This document shows, piece by piece, positions 18,443 to 28,060 of a stretch of 64,000 bases of DNA. The first letter of the stretch is position 1. Every line of letters starts with the position of its first letter. The position numbers were made by a program, and so were the translations under genes. The stretch comes from Pirellulales bacterium (lineage in GTDB: Bacteria > Planctomycetota > Planctomycetia > Pirellulales > Lacipirellulaceae), in assembly GCA_022841705.1 (NCBI GenBank), contig JALHQZ010000001.1, positions 1,674,001-1,738,000 on the forward strand, read 5' to 3'. The notes under the pieces were generated by a model. The model saw nothing but the letters and a program-made list of their open reading frames with translations. It was not told the origin of the DNA and did no database searches.

Positions 18443-19378
18443 GTGTCGATTACATCGGATTCTCAAGGCGGATTGGGATTGCTTGCAGTAATCGCCACGG
18501 CCGTAACCGCATGGTTCGCGCTCGACGCTCAGGTCAAGTCGCTGAAACTGCAAAACGATGCGTTCCAGGAACAGGTCAACGAGAACCGCGCTCAGAATGC
18601 ACGCTTCGTCGAACAGTTGCGGAATGATCGGGAACAATGGCGAGCTGAACGCCGCGAGGAAGCCGAGCGGGAACGTAAAGAACGCGCGCCCTTCTTAGCG
18701 CCTGCTATCTGCTGCAATCCGTGTCCCTTAGAACGACGGTCGCCAACCGATCATGGTCTTCCAACCGTCAACAATGACCCCCAAATCTTGCTGGGGTCCC
18801 GAGAGGCGAATGGTAAGCTTGACGAAAAGTATGTAGCCGTCGCCACCATCCTTAACGCGGGGGGTGGAGCGGCGGTCGAAACCCGAATTGACTGGCGCGT
18901 GACCTATGCAATCCTCAGCGATGGCACTGAACTCAGCGCAGAAGCTCGCAACCGGCCGCTCTATGAAAAGGGATACCTCTGGCCCAAGACCATTGCTCCC
19001 GGAGAAACGGCAGAAATTCGTTGCGTGCCCGGTGTGCTGAGCGAGGATGTTGATTTGCGACTGTACTACCTTGAAGGCGTTGCCGACATTGAGTGTCACG
19101 ACTTGGCGGGAGAGCCTCATCATTTCGAACATCGCTTCAACCTCCGCATCGCCGACCCCTCGCCGCCGGCCAATTCAGCTGAGCGCGCCCCGATTGCCTG
19201 GGCTCTGTTCCACTTCAACGAAATGGGAAACCACGATGGCCCTTTTCCTTCCCTTCGATTGCCCCAGGTACCGCCTACTCGGCTGCCGGTCACGGGCACG
19301 GCTCCGCAGCCCCATTCAGTCACCAAACCTGTCACTCCTGACGCCCCGCTCCCAGATTTTCGAGGCGGGTTCGAGTAA
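18443..19378 (+). CDS. Membrane-anchored coiled-coil protein of unknown function
   Basis: The GTG at 18443 follows AAGGAG at 18428-18433. The 311-residue product starts with a hydrophobic segment (about residues 9-27, GLGLLAVIATAVTAWFAL), then a long charged coiled coil (30-80, rich in Q, E and R) and a soluble beta-rich domain (about 125-235), and ends in a Pro-rich tail. It is probably tethered to the membrane with the rest in the cytoplasm or periplasm. No family was recognised. It is convergent with repC and the two 3' ends overlap by 47 bp. Confidence 0.65.
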   Translation: MSITSDSQGGLGLLAVIATAVTAWFALDAQVKSLKLQNDAFQEQVNENRAQNARFVEQLRNDREQWRAERREEAERERKERAPFLAPAICCNPCPLERRSPTDHGLPTVNNDPQILLGSREANGKLDEKYVAVATILNAGGGAAVETRIDWRVTYAILSDGTELSAEARNRPLYEKGYLWPKTIAPGETAEIRCVPGVLSEDVDLRLYYLEGVADIECHDLAGEPHHFEHRFNLRIADPSPPANSAERAPIAWALFHFNEMGNHDGPFPSLRLPQVPPTRLPVTGTAPQPHSVTKPVTPDAPLPDFRGGFE

Positions 19379-20726
19379 CTCCAGAGTTGCTCCGCGTGAT
19401 TGAGAGATCACAACCAAAGCCACTCTCAGCATTCCCGTCAGTTACTTCCGGCGTACCGCCTGCACTCCCCTTGCCCAGCAGCCCGAACACCGACCGCTCC
19501 AACCGCAACTCACCCCGCTCCCCGCGAGCCACGAGCCCCCGAAAATACGCCGCCGGCCGGCGCACCGGCTCCGTCGGATGCGAGCGCCTCCGATCGGTCA
19601 CCACGAGACAGAGCGCCGCCCCGGTCCGCCCCAGCGCGCGACACCCCGCCCCCCAACTCGCCGGATCAATGCCGAGCTCTCGGCCGCGGTGGTCAGCGGC
19701 TGCGACGAAGTCGTTCCAATCGGGGGCAATAGGAAGCAGAGCGGTGAGTTCGGGACTGGCAGCACTAAGCGCCATGTCGAGGGTGATGTGCTGGAGCCCC
19801 GCTTGCTCGATCCGGTTCGGCGGCGCTGCCGGTCCCCCCGCGATTCCCTGCCCGCCCGTCTCAGCGAGACTACCAGTTAATTCTGGAAGTGGATTCGTAA
19901 TCTCTGAGTGGACGAACGTGTGTTCGCTGCTGGACGCCCCAATCGATGTTTTTCCACTCCTATCGCCCGCTTCGTGAAGTTCATCGACGAGCGCTTCACC
20001 CTCGGCCAGCCCAAGCATCTCGCGTAGCTCAAGCTCCAACGCCTCGTGTTGGGCCAAGAGCATTTGCAACTGCGCCACCGACAGATGGGTCCGCAGTTGA
20101 ATCGCGATCCGCGCATAACGCTCCGCGAAGGCGCCCACCTCCCGCTCCGCCGCCTCCCCCGCTCCCAAGAGCCCGCGAATCCGCCGCCGCGCCGCGCCAA
20201 TCGCCCGCTTCGCGGCGAGCCATTCCGCCTGCTCCCGCTGCTTCGCCGCCACCTGCGCCTGAAGGCTTTCTTTCAAATACGCCAGCGGCGTGAGATCGAC
20301 CCCATACGCGAACCGGAGTCGCCCCGACTGCGGATCCCGCGACCCATACCGCTTATGATTGGGACTATCACAAAACCCAATCGCCCCGAGCGCGAGGAGC
20401 CCCGCCTCCAGCTTTTGGATTTGCCGTTCGCTCACCCCCAGGTCGAGCGCCGTGCGGCTCAGCGATTGGTACACGATCGGACGCGAACCCGCTTCCCAAT
20501 CGAGATCGCGGGTGAGCGTGACATAATATTCCAAGAGTTGCAGCAGTCGCGGCGTGAACCCACCCCGCCGCCCAACGCGCTTGGCGAGCCGCAAGAGTTC
20601 AAATCGCTGCGCGGTCTCTTCCAAGTAAATGAAGGTCTCGCTCAGCCGGAGCGGAATGGGAATGGCAGGATCACAAACCCCTCCTCCCGCTAAGTGGTGG
20701 GACGCAGTCGGTGCATTCGTCAGCAT
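19332..20726 (-). CDS. repC: RepC-like plasmid replication initiator
   Basis: The N-terminal half (residues about 50-165) follows the RP-C family of repABC plasmids: LLEYYVTLTRDLDWEAGSRP, a winged-helix part with LGVSERQIQKLEAGL, then FCDSPNHKRYGSRDP and YGVDLTPLA. The middle is an Arg/Ala-rich helical region (170-260), and the C-terminal third is less conserved, as in RepC. RepC proteins start theta replication, usually at an origin within their own gene. No RepA or RepB partition genes lie beside it. Its leader holds a candidate antisense RNA (20857-20914). A plasmid initiator in a tRNA-integrated element suggests the excised circle can replicate. Confidence 0.8.
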   Translation of the reverse strand: MLTNAPTASHHLAGGGVCDPAIPIPLRLSETFIYLEETAQRFELLRLAKRVGRRGGFTPRLLQLLEYYVTLTRDLDWEAGSRPIVYQSLSRTALDLGVSERQIQKLEAGLLALGAIGFCDSPNHKRYGSRDPQSGRLRFAYGVDLTPLAYLKESLQAQVAAKQREQAEWLAAKRAIGAARRRIRGLLGAGEAAEREVGAFAERYARIAIQLRTHLSVAQLQMLLAQHEALELELREMLGLAEGEALVDELHEAGDRSGKTSIGASSSEHTFVHSEITNPLPELTGSLAETGGQGIAGGPAAPPNRIEQAGLQHITLDMALSAASPELTALLPIAPDWNDFVAAADHRGRELGIDPASWGAGCRALGRTGAALCLVVTDRRRSHPTEPVRRPAAYFRGLVARGERGELRLERSVFGLLGKGSAGGTPEVTDGNAESGFGCDLSITRSNSGVTRTRLENLGAGRQE

Positions 20727-20820
20727 GGCATGTTAGGCGGCCTCACAACACAATTCGTTCGGGTCAAACCCCACCCAAAAAAAAGTATGCACAACTTCGT
20801 TGCCGAATCACAAAAAGTGA

Positions 20821-20849
20821 TTGGCATCACAGGAAGAACGCGCTACAGT
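20821..20849 (+). promoter_or_regulatory. Sigma70-type promoter for antisense RNA
   Basis: TTGGCA (20821-20826) and TACAGT (20844-20849) are 17 bp apart, matching 5/6 and 4/6 consensus bases. The promoter points away from repC, into its leader, and a terminator starts about 40 bp downstream. Confidence 0.5.
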
Positions 20850-20856
20850 GAATGTG

Positions 20857-20914
20857 CCGAATCACTTGAAGCTTGGTCTTCGTTCAGAACCCTCCGCCGC
20901 GCGGAGGGTTTTGT
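20857..20914 (+). ncRNA. Candidate counter-transcribed RNA controlling repC
   Basis: A predicted transcript of roughly 58 nt runs from the promoter at 20821-20849 to the terminator at 20888-20913, antisense to the repC 5' leader. In repABC plasmids a small RNA of similar size, on the strand opposite repC just upstream of it and ending in a strong terminator stem, represses repC and sets incompatibility. Position, size and orientation all fit. No expression evidence is available. Confidence 0.5.
20888..20913 (+). terminator. Rho-independent terminator of the antisense RNA
   Basis: A perfect 10-bp stem AACCCTCCGC / GCGGAGGGTT with a CGC loop runs into TTTTG on the plus strand. Confidence 0.7.
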
Positions 20915-21492
20915 GCTTGGGGGATCGTAAGAACTCGAATGTTATGGTCGGATGCGACGCCTCCTTTCTCAAGTAAGTGGTTAATGGGACGGTCCCCCAA
21001 CCCGAAGCAGTGACGCCAGGAATGAGACCGGTGGGTTCAAGAATGGGCGCGATTCGCCCCCCACGACAATCACCCTACACGAGTTGTCCGCAGGAATCAC
21101 GCAGTTTTTGGATCGACGCGCACTGTTAGGGCGGGCAGTTCGCATCACCAGTGTGCGCACTCCGCTGGATCGCGATCCACACCAGTCCGCTGCACACAGC
21201 GCACCCCTCGCCGTCACTTTCGGCGCAAAACCGCGCCCCGCCTACGCGCGAAGCGCTACGTCGCGAATCGAAAGTGGTGCGCACCAGTGCAACGCGCTCC
21301 GCGCACCCCTCCTCCACATTCAACAACAACGATGCGATCGATGCAGCGCCCACTTTTGCATCCCAAACCAACTCGCTGCGCAGCAGTGCGGAGCAGGGGA
21401 GTCGTCACTGAGTGGACTTTTTTGATTGCGCGGAGGTGCGGAGCAGTGCTAGGGTGGTTCGCAGCAGTTCGCACAATGCCGAGGAGCGCTCC

Positions 21493-22068
21493 ATGACCAC
21501 TTCGCCCACCACGCAGTACACGATCACCCAAGCCCACCGGATCACCGGCCGCAGCCGGACGACGTTGCAGCGACACCTCAAGAAAGGTGTACTTTCGTCC
21601 ACCACTGATGAGTTCAAGAATGTGCGGATCGATGCGAGCGAACTGATGCGCGTGTATGGCGCCGACCAGTGCGATTTCGCGCGGGCGCGCGGCGCGGGGG
21701 ACGAAGTCCCCGAGAGCAGCAGTGAGGGAGGAGGGGGTCTGCAGTACCGGCTCGAAACGCTCCAGCAACAAGTCGAGGCGCTCAACGCCGAACGCCGCCG
21801 CGAGCGGGAACAACTCCAAGCCCAAATCGAAATGCTGCAGAAAACGCTGACACTTTCGCAAGAGGGGCACAACCGCGCCACGCTGCTGTTGGAAAGCCGG
21901 GTCACCAAAACCGACGACTGGGAAAAAGCGATTCGCGACCTGGAACGCCGCGTCACCGGCCAAGCCGAACTGTTGGCAGAGCGCGTCGCCGCCGCCGAGG
22001 CCGAAGCCAAAACCGCCGCCTGGGCCGAACTCAAAACCCGCCCCTGGTGGCGGCTCCTCTCCGCCTAA
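21493..22068 (+). CDS. Helix-turn-helix DNA-binding protein with coiled coil
   Basis: The ATG at 21493 starts MTTSPTTQYTITQAHRITG, the N-terminal HTH (residues about 8-50, RTTLQRHLKKGVLSS). Residues about 75-175 form a long coiled coil (LETLQQQVEALNAERRRERE), and the protein ends in a short Trp-rich tail (RPWWRLLSA). The layout resembles small plasmid KfrA-like or HTH proteins. Next to repC and the repeat-rich control region, it may regulate replication or partition by binding those repeats; this is inferred. Confidence 0.7.
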   Translation: MTTSPTTQYTITQAHRITGRSRTTLQRHLKKGVLSSTTDEFKNVRIDASELMRVYGADQCDFARARGAGDEVPESSSEGGGGLQYRLETLQQQVEALNAERRREREQLQAQIEMLQKTLTLSQEGHNRATLLLESRVTKTDDWEKAIRDLERRVTGQAELLAERVAAAEAEAKTAAWAELKTRPWWRLLSA

Positions 22069-22222
22069 CTTCACCTCAGGAGACCCACTCTAAAAACCGC
22101 TTGCGCTCGCCCCCAGGACGGGCTATAGGATCAAGAGAGGAGGGGAGCTGAACCAGCCGCACCCCCCTTCTGTTGAACCACTTTGCTTCCAATCGCCCAA
22201 CCCTGACCGACGCAAAACCCCC

Positions 22223-23239
22223 GTGGACCGCGCAACCGAACTCAATGCTTTCAAAGAACTCAACCTCAGCCTGATCGCGAGCGCCCACGGCTTTGCCCTC
22301 AACGGCCGCAAATCGACCCGCCATTCGATCCTGATGGAGCGGGGGAGCGACAAAATCATCATCGCCCGACAAGGCGCCCACGCGATCTATTGCAGCGTCA
22401 CCGACCCCAACTCCTCGGGGACCGTGATCGACTTCGCGCAGCGGATCATCGAACCGGGCTGCTCCCTCGGCCGCGTGCGACAACTGCTGCGGCCGTACCT
22501 CGGCGCGAGCGCCCAAGCCGAGCTGCAGCAGAAGTATGCCGGCAGGTACGCCACCGAACTCAAACCGAGCGTTCCCGACCTGTTGGGAGTCGCCGCCCGG
22601 TTCGCGGAGTGGGCGCCGCTCACCGGTCACCACGACTACCTCTGCACAACCCGCGGCATCGCTGCCGAGCTCCTGGCGAGTCCGCGCTTACGGAACCGCG
22701 TCTACCACTGTCCACGGCGGGGCGCGGCAGCGTTTCCGCACTGGGGCCACCCGCTGGGAGGCGAACCCGCCGAACGCTGTCTGGTCGGCTACGAGATCAA
22801 AGGCCCCGGAGTGAACCTGTTCAGTAAAGGGGGACAGAAGGGGCTCTGGATTTCCGCCGGCCATCCCGATGACCGCGTGCTGGCGTTCAGCGAAAGCGGG
22901 CTCGATGCCCTGTCGTACTTAGCGCTCCGGGGAACTGGATCGATCCGCATCGCGTCGATCTCAGGGAAGCTGAACGCGGCGCAGCCGCCGCTGATTCGAG
23001 CGGCCATCGAGCGGATGGAAGAGGGGGCTCGGATTGTGGCGGCGTTCGATAATGATCCGGGGGGCGATGAACTGACGGCGACGCTCGCGAAGATCGTCGC
23101 TGAAGGAGAGCGCTCCGACGTGGAGTTCGCGGAGGATCGGCCACAGAATCGTGGAGCCGATTGGAATGACAGTCTAAGAGAACACCATCGGCTACGAAGA
23201 CCAACGCTAGCAAGCGATTGCCACTTCCGGCACGACTGA
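22223..23239 (+). CDS. DUF3991/TOPRIM domain protein
   Basis: A GTG at 22223 opens a 338-residue protein. The N-terminal part (about 30-130) has the zinc-finger-less CHC2-like look of DUF3991 proteins (HSILMERGSDKIIIAR, then SSGTVIDFAQ), and the C-terminal part (215-320) is a TOPRIM fold with the acidic motifs FSESGLDALS and AAFDNDPGGDEL. Such proteins are primase-like and common on plasmids and mobilizable elements, near relaxases or rep genes. It probably helps prime the transferred or replicating strand. Confidence 0.75.
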   Translation: MDRATELNAFKELNLSLIASAHGFALNGRKSTRHSILMERGSDKIIIARQGAHAIYCSVTDPNSSGTVIDFAQRIIEPGCSLGRVRQLLRPYLGASAQAELQQKYAGRYATELKPSVPDLLGVAARFAEWAPLTGHHDYLCTTRGIAAELLASPRLRNRVYHCPRRGAAAFPHWGHPLGGEPAERCLVGYEIKGPGVNLFSKGGQKGLWISAGHPDDRVLAFSESGLDALSYLALRGTGSIRIASISGKLNAAQPPLIRAAIERMEEGARIVAAFDNDPGGDELTATLAKIVAEGERSDVEFAEDRPQNRGADWNDSLREHHRLRRPTLASDCHFRHD

Positions 23240-23317
23240 TCAGTGGCGCTCGAATCTGCTGCAGTGCAGCACAGAAATTAGCTGACAATTCGCGTGGGAC
23301 AGCGTAGACGTCTGTCG

Positions 23318-23803
23318 ATGACCGACGACGACAAGTTATTCGCGCTCAATCCAAAACTTCTCGCAGGCGACCGGCGCTGGCGCCGTCAGCCGTGTCGAGC
23401 TGAAGTCGTGAGCCGATTGGTGGACGAGCTGGAACTCGCCATCACACAGTTCTTCGCCGGTAAGTGGGATGGTCCGAGTTGGTTAAAACTGCTGGTGCAC
23501 TTTGAGCGGAGCGCTGGGCGGATCAAGCCGGCGGAGCTCGACCACCGTAACGCCTTCCGTCGCGTAGCGGCGTGGCGACTGCATCATCATCGAGAAGCGG
23601 TATTGCAACGGTGTCAAGCCATCCAGATGACGTTCGATTCAATGGCCGGGGTTGCTGCTGGTTTGTATCCCAGCAGGGAAATGCCAAGCGTTTCAGACTA
23701 CGATCAGCTCACAATTCGCAAGGAGTGGCTCAATCGGCATATCGCGCAAGCCCGGGGCACCCGGTTAGAGCTTGACTATCCCTTCCATTGGAATCCGTGG
23801 TGA
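23318..23803 (+). CDS. Hypothetical protein
   Basis: The ATG at 23318 (MTDDDKLFALNPKLLAGD) is chosen over a GTG at 23294 because its context looks more natural. The 161-residue helical product is rich in Trp, His and Arg and has no motif I recognise. It follows the TOPRIM gene by about 80 bp on the same strand and is convergent with 23827-24993. Confidence 0.5.
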   Translation: MTDDDKLFALNPKLLAGDRRWRRQPCRAEVVSRLVDELELAITQFFAGKWDGPSWLKLLVHFERSAGRIKPAELDHRNAFRRVAAWRLHHHREAVLQRCQAIQMTFDSMAGVAAGLYPSREMPSVSDYDQLTIRKEWLNRHIAQARGTRLELDYPFHWNPW

Positions 23804-23826
23804 ACCTACTTCGTCTACGAACTCGC

Positions 23827-24993
23827 CTACCGAGTTGATGAGCGGTGGCACAGGTGGGAGCGGAGCGGGCTGCCTTGGAGTTTGCCGGGAGCGCGCTTCC
23901 AGCGCCGCGGCTGATCATCAGATTCTTCTTCACGGCGAAACTCTTGGGGATAGCGCTGATGCAAGTCCTCGATTTGCCGCCGGGCGCGCGCAACGTTCTT
24001 TCTCACGAGGTCGCGCAATTCGTCGAAGTTCGGCGTCTCGCCGGGAGTTCCGAGCGCGTTACCAATCGCGATTAGCTCTTCCCGGTTTACGTAGAAGAGA
24101 TCCCGCCACCAGACCGCCCACAAGCGGCGATTGCAATCCTGCTCTTCAAGTAACAGCATTCGTTTGGTGGTGTTGATGGCGAACCGCGTTGGTCGATAGT
24201 GCCCATAGAGAGCGAGTTCATCCGCGCCCGAGATGATGAACGCGCGGCGACAGTCCCAATCCGCGTCAATTGTTTGCGATTCGTCGACAGTGAAATTGGC
24301 GCCGGCGGGCTTAGCCTCGGGCCCCAATTCGAGAAACTTCTTCAACCGGCTTGCATACCGATACTGCGTTTTATTGAGATGAAGTCGGGGATGACGTTCG
24401 ATGTAGTTGAGCGCGTCAACTTCAATTCGCTCCCGAGACTTGAGTCCTTCGAGCAGCAAGCCTTTCTCCGGAGGGACGATTTTCATCGGCCCCACCAATC
24501 CTGGCTGTCGGTATCGAGTCTCGATTGGGAACTCCTCCAAGATGTCCCAGTGCTTGAGGATTTCGAACGCGTCGAGTTGCTGGCGGTAGGTAATGGACAG
24601 ATTTGAGAGCACGGGATCGCCCATCTGCAAGAGATAGTGGGGCAGATCAACGGGGCGCTCCTCTTGGGTTTCGTGATCGAAGTAAGTCGAAGGAAGGAGA
24701 TCACGGTGGATCAACTCTTCGACACGCTGTGCGAAGCGATGCGCCGCGCTGCTCGGGTCATCGTCGATCGGATCGATCACCATGAAGCAGGCGCCTTCGC
24801 GATTGAGCACTTTGCCAATGATGTGAAAGATTTGTTCTCCATACGGAATGTCCTTGTAGTAAAAGCGCGACCACACGTTGTGATGCATCGCCGCGGTCAC
24901 TGCGCGTCCCACGTCAGCGGCGGATTTACCCTCCGCAATGCAGACACGCCGAAATACGACTCGATCGAGATGGTACTTGCTATCGCTCGCCAT
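23827..24993 (-). CDS. Hypothetical protein, element-borne
   Basis: The ATG at 24993 (MASDSKYHLDRVVFRRV) gives 388 residues. The chain is charged, without signal peptide or membrane segment, with an N-terminal alpha/beta part (IFHIIGKVLNREGACFMVID) and a C-terminal basic tail. No family was recognised. It is transcribed away from the transfer operon at 25294, leaving a shared 300-bp region for divergent promoters. Confidence 0.6.
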   Translation of the reverse strand: MASDSKYHLDRVVFRRVCIAEGKSAADVGRAVTAAMHHNVWSRFYYKDIPYGEQIFHIIGKVLNREGACFMVIDPIDDDPSSAAHRFAQRVEELIHRDLLPSTYFDHETQEERPVDLPHYLLQMGDPVLSNLSITYRQQLDAFEILKHWDILEEFPIETRYRQPGLVGPMKIVPPEKGLLLEGLKSRERIEVDALNYIERHPRLHLNKTQYRYASRLKKFLELGPEAKPAGANFTVDESQTIDADWDCRRAFIISGADELALYGHYRPTRFAINTTKRMLLLEEQDCNRRLWAVWWRDLFYVNREELIAIGNALGTPGETPNFDELRDLVRKNVARARRQIEDLHQRYPQEFRREEESDDQPRRWKRAPGKLQGSPLRSHLCHRSSTR

Positions 24994-25293
24994 GCTTTTG
25001 CTCCTGACTGCTAAAAAGTCCCTGTTAGTCCCCCTACATCGGACCAATCAGCAACTACTGATAATCCCGACAACTGCCAACCCAAAAATGACCCGAAAAA
25101 ATTGGAAATTGAACCTTTTTGGGAAGAGGGATTGACAGGGATCGAGTTAATAAACCGCGGGAGTAAGCTGAAATCCTGAGCCCACGACTTCCCATCGTAG
25201 GGATGGTCGATCAGATCGAGTTCAGGACGGAAGTTCGGCCAGCGCAAAAGATGGTTGAGCGTTCTGAACGATTCCACAGAAGCGAGAGATACC

Positions 25294-26532
25294 ATGACAA
25301 TCCCCGACGACGAAGAGTTTCCAGACGAACCGCGAAAGAATGCTGGCGCCGACGAAGATACCGTCATCGAGCGCAAATCCCAGCGACTCGAAGATTACGT
25401 CCCGCAAAACTATTGTCCCCTGATTGACGGCGCCAGCGTCGGAATCAGCCCCCGCCAAATCACGTTGGGGGAGATCGCGCTGGACGTCGACCTCCCCGAT
25501 TGCCCACCTCCCGCCGCGACCTTGCGTCCGATCGCGGATACGGTCAGTGATGAAGCGATCGCTGAGGAAGTCGAAAAGGAGCTTAAGTCGCTACCCCTGA
25601 TCGCCACGATGTTGTATGTGTCAAAGCTCCTGAGTACAGCGAGCAAGCGCGGGCAGCAGCGACTGGAGCGCCAGTTCAATCGAGCGTTGACGCGGCAGCA
25701 ATCGCTCCCGAGCAATGTCCCGCGTCAAAAGGGCGAGCCGTTTTCGGTGCTGCGGTTCGTCGCGGATTTGACTCGATTCTGGGCGAATTGGGCCGGCCTC
25801 GCGCTGGCGGGATTCGCGGCCGCGCTCGGCGTCGCACTGATCATTGAAAACCTCGCCCAAGTGTTTTCGTTTCAGAACAGCGACTGGGCTCAGGCGCAAA
25901 ACTTCTGGGGCGCCTTCGGCGTGACCTACGGCTTTACCCTCGGGTCGGTGGGAATCACCAGTTGGCGGCGAAAGGTTCAGTCCAATCCCGACTGCGACCA
26001 GCAGACCAAATCGATGGCGGAGATCGGGTTTTACCTGGTATGGGTAGGACTGGCGACGATGGGATTCATCATCGGCACGCTGCATCCCAAGGGCGCCGAA
26101 GACTACCTGCTGATTTACGCTGCGCGGTGCGTCTTAACCACCAGCATGACCCTCACGCTCGGCATCTTGTGCGTCGCCTTGGAATGGTTCACTGAAGCGA
26201 GTTTTCGTTCAGCGATGAGCTGGATCGAAATTCCCAATAGCGCGATCGAAGAACTTGAGGACTACTTGCACTCGCGCGAACTTGGGCTCGCGACCATCGA
26301 CCAAATCGGCGAACTGGCGAGCGCGCTGGAACGCCGCATCAAGGAGCACATTGACTCCCAAACGCCGGCGTGGCTGAGCTTACGCGACGTTTATCGCCGC
26401 GAGAACCAAGAGCAGCGCGACGCCGCAATGTTGAGAACCAAAATCAGCAACCTCGCGAGCCAACTCCGGCAAGCCCAGGATGCGCTCGGAGCGCATCAGA
26501 CCGGCGAGCCTTCCACTACTTCTTCGTATTAA
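25294..26532 (+). CDS. Four-pass membrane protein with C-terminal coiled coil
   Basis: The ATG at 25294 starts an acidic N-terminus. Hydrophobic segments lie at about residues 165-192, 204-220, 240-262 and 272-297, followed by a cytoplasmic helical tail (310-412) with a coiled coil (TKISNLASQLRQAQDALG). No family was recognised. It is the first gene of a co-directional run (25294-35241) with the VWA lipoprotein, coupling protein and relaxase. A role in anchoring the transfer machinery is inferred from position only. Confidence 0.6.
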   Translation: MTIPDDEEFPDEPRKNAGADEDTVIERKSQRLEDYVPQNYCPLIDGASVGISPRQITLGEIALDVDLPDCPPPAATLRPIADTVSDEAIAEEVEKELKSLPLIATMLYVSKLLSTASKRGQQRLERQFNRALTRQQSLPSNVPRQKGEPFSVLRFVADLTRFWANWAGLALAGFAAALGVALIIENLAQVFSFQNSDWAQAQNFWGAFGVTYGFTLGSVGITSWRRKVQSNPDCDQQTKSMAEIGFYLVWVGLATMGFIIGTLHPKGAEDYLLIYAARCVLTTSMTLTLGILCVALEWFTEASFRSAMSWIEIPNSAIEELEDYLHSRELGLATIDQIGELASALERRIKEHIDSQTPAWLSLRDVYRRENQEQRDAAMLRTKISNLASQLRQAQDALGAHQTGEPSTTSSY

Positions 26533-26545
26533 ATTGGAGCTTCAC

Positions 26546-28018
26546 ATGCGAACTGTTTTGAACTTGATCGCGAGCATCGGTGTCGTGTTCGCTGCCGGCT
26601 GCACCCCCGAAGCGCCGGTGAAAATCCCTTCGTTCAACGCGCTGCTGTCGGTTGACGCCGCGACCGATCCGCCGACTCAGGAATGGTTCATCGGCTTGCC
26701 GCGGGGGTTGCCGATTGAGGTCGGCGACGCCGTGCGAACGCAGGTTGAAAAGTCGATCGAGGAGGCGCCCCCCGGCGCATGTTTGACGTTTTTTCTCGCC
26801 GACAATCAGGAGCTGCTCGGGACGCTTGAAATCCCGGCGGGCTCGAAAGCGTACCGCCGTAAAATCGCGCGCCGCGAACTCAAACTCGTCTATGAGCGCC
26901 TCGATCCCGAAATGTCGGGCGGCTCACAAGCGGTCGATTTGATTTCGATTCCCGCGACCATTCGCAAGTATCGTAAAACCGAGCTGCCGCCGCGCGTCAT
27001 CTTGATCGGTTCGCCCTTGATTGAGGATCGCGAGCGTCAAAACTCGATCACGACCGAGACCATTCCGTGCGATGGCTGCGTCCTGGACGGAGAGAGCAGC
27101 TATGGGCGGATGGCGAGCTTTCCCGCCCAAACCACCCTCCGCTGGCACTCGGTCCGAGCCGAGTGGGGCAATGGGCCCAATCACCGCGCCCAGGTGGAGC
27201 ATTTCTTACGCTATCTGCTGAAGGTGAAGCAGGGACCGCTCATTCGGATGTCGTCAGACGCCTCCGTCGTCTTCACGTCTGACGACGCGCAGTGGGATGA
27301 CGAAGTCGCGCCGCAGGACGATTGCCAGGGGCAAAAAAAAGTGACCGCCGACGCCAAAACGACACTCTTCGACCAGGATGGCAAAACCGAGGTCGTCGTC
27401 CTGAAGCCCGATCTCGCCATTAAGGTTCGGCGGCCCGAATCAAAATGGCTGAAGGGCCCGCTGACCCGAGTGCTTTTTTTGCCCGATACGTCGGGGAGCG
27501 TAGTGATAAACGCCAATGGCGCCGACTGCCGCCAGATTTTTACGGCGATTCAAACCGATCTCTGCGACAAACTCAAATCGATGCCCTGCGAGCAGTTCGC
27601 CATCTGTGGATTTGGCGGCGACGCCAATCTGCAGGCGCGGCTCTCGAAACATCCCAGCTCGCTGCTGTCGGCGCTCTACTGGGCGGACGCGACCCCCGAA
27701 AATCGCGCCGCGGCGATCGAGTTTGTCAAAGGCCTGCAAGCCGGGGGCGGGACGCCGACGCACGCGGCGCTCGCCGAAGCGCTCCGGCTCGAAGGTCCGC
27801 TCACCTGCATTCTCTATTCGGACGGCGTTCCGACGCTGATCGGCGGGCAGGCGGAAGTGCTCGAGCTTGCCAAGACGCTGGCGCTTCGCAAGATCACCGT
27901 CAACACGGTCGGCGTCGGCGCGCTCTCGGTGCACGATCCGAATTTCGACTGGAGTGGCGCTGAGTTTTTGGCGCGGCTCGCGCAGCGGACACACGGGGAA
28001 TACTTTTCGCTGGAATAG
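26546..28018 (+). CDS. VWA-domain lipoprotein
   Basis: The ATG at 26546, 13 bp after the previous stop, begins a lipoprotein signal with the lipobox FAAGC (Cys19). The C-terminal part (about 305-490) is a von Willebrand A-like domain with the MIDAS-type DTSGS at about 313, then CEQFAICGFGG and ILYSDGVPT. The middle (40-300) is unassigned. VWA domains bind metal and mediate protein contacts, so this may be a surface or periplasmic assembly or contact factor. Its place directly before the coupling protein gene is notable. Confidence 0.75.
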   Translation: MRTVLNLIASIGVVFAAGCTPEAPVKIPSFNALLSVDAATDPPTQEWFIGLPRGLPIEVGDAVRTQVEKSIEEAPPGACLTFFLADNQELLGTLEIPAGSKAYRRKIARRELKLVYERLDPEMSGGSQAVDLISIPATIRKYRKTELPPRVILIGSPLIEDRERQNSITTETIPCDGCVLDGESSYGRMASFPAQTTLRWHSVRAEWGNGPNHRAQVEHFLRYLLKVKQGPLIRMSSDASVVFTSDDAQWDDEVAPQDDCQGQKKVTADAKTTLFDQDGKTEVVVLKPDLAIKVRRPESKWLKGPLTRVLFLPDTSGSVVINANGADCRQIFTAIQTDLCDKLKSMPCEQFAICGFGGDANLQARLSKHPSSLLSALYWADATPENRAAAIEFVKGLQAGGGTPTHAALAEALRLEGPLTCILYSDGVPTLIGGQAEVLELAKTLALRKITVNTVGVGALSVHDPNFDWSGAEFLARLAQRTHGEYFSLE

Positions 28019-28060
28019 CTTGCTTTCGCGGTCTCTCAGGGAACTCAATGCTCCGGACTC

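Larger units (their letters stand above)
20727..21492. other. repC leader and repeat-rich control region
   Basis: This divergent region between repC (leftward) and the HTH gene (rightward) has no gene. It carries the direct repeat GCCGAATCAC at 20802-20811 and 20856-20865, a hairpin AATCAC/GTGATT at about 20806-20822, and the antisense RNA signals listed separately. From 21140 to 21480 short words recur: GTGCGCAC twice, GCGCACCCCTC twice, GTGCGGAGCAG twice and TTCGCA several times. This is an iteron-like or operator-like pattern that the neighbouring HTH protein could bind. No exact array was established. Confidence 0.45.
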
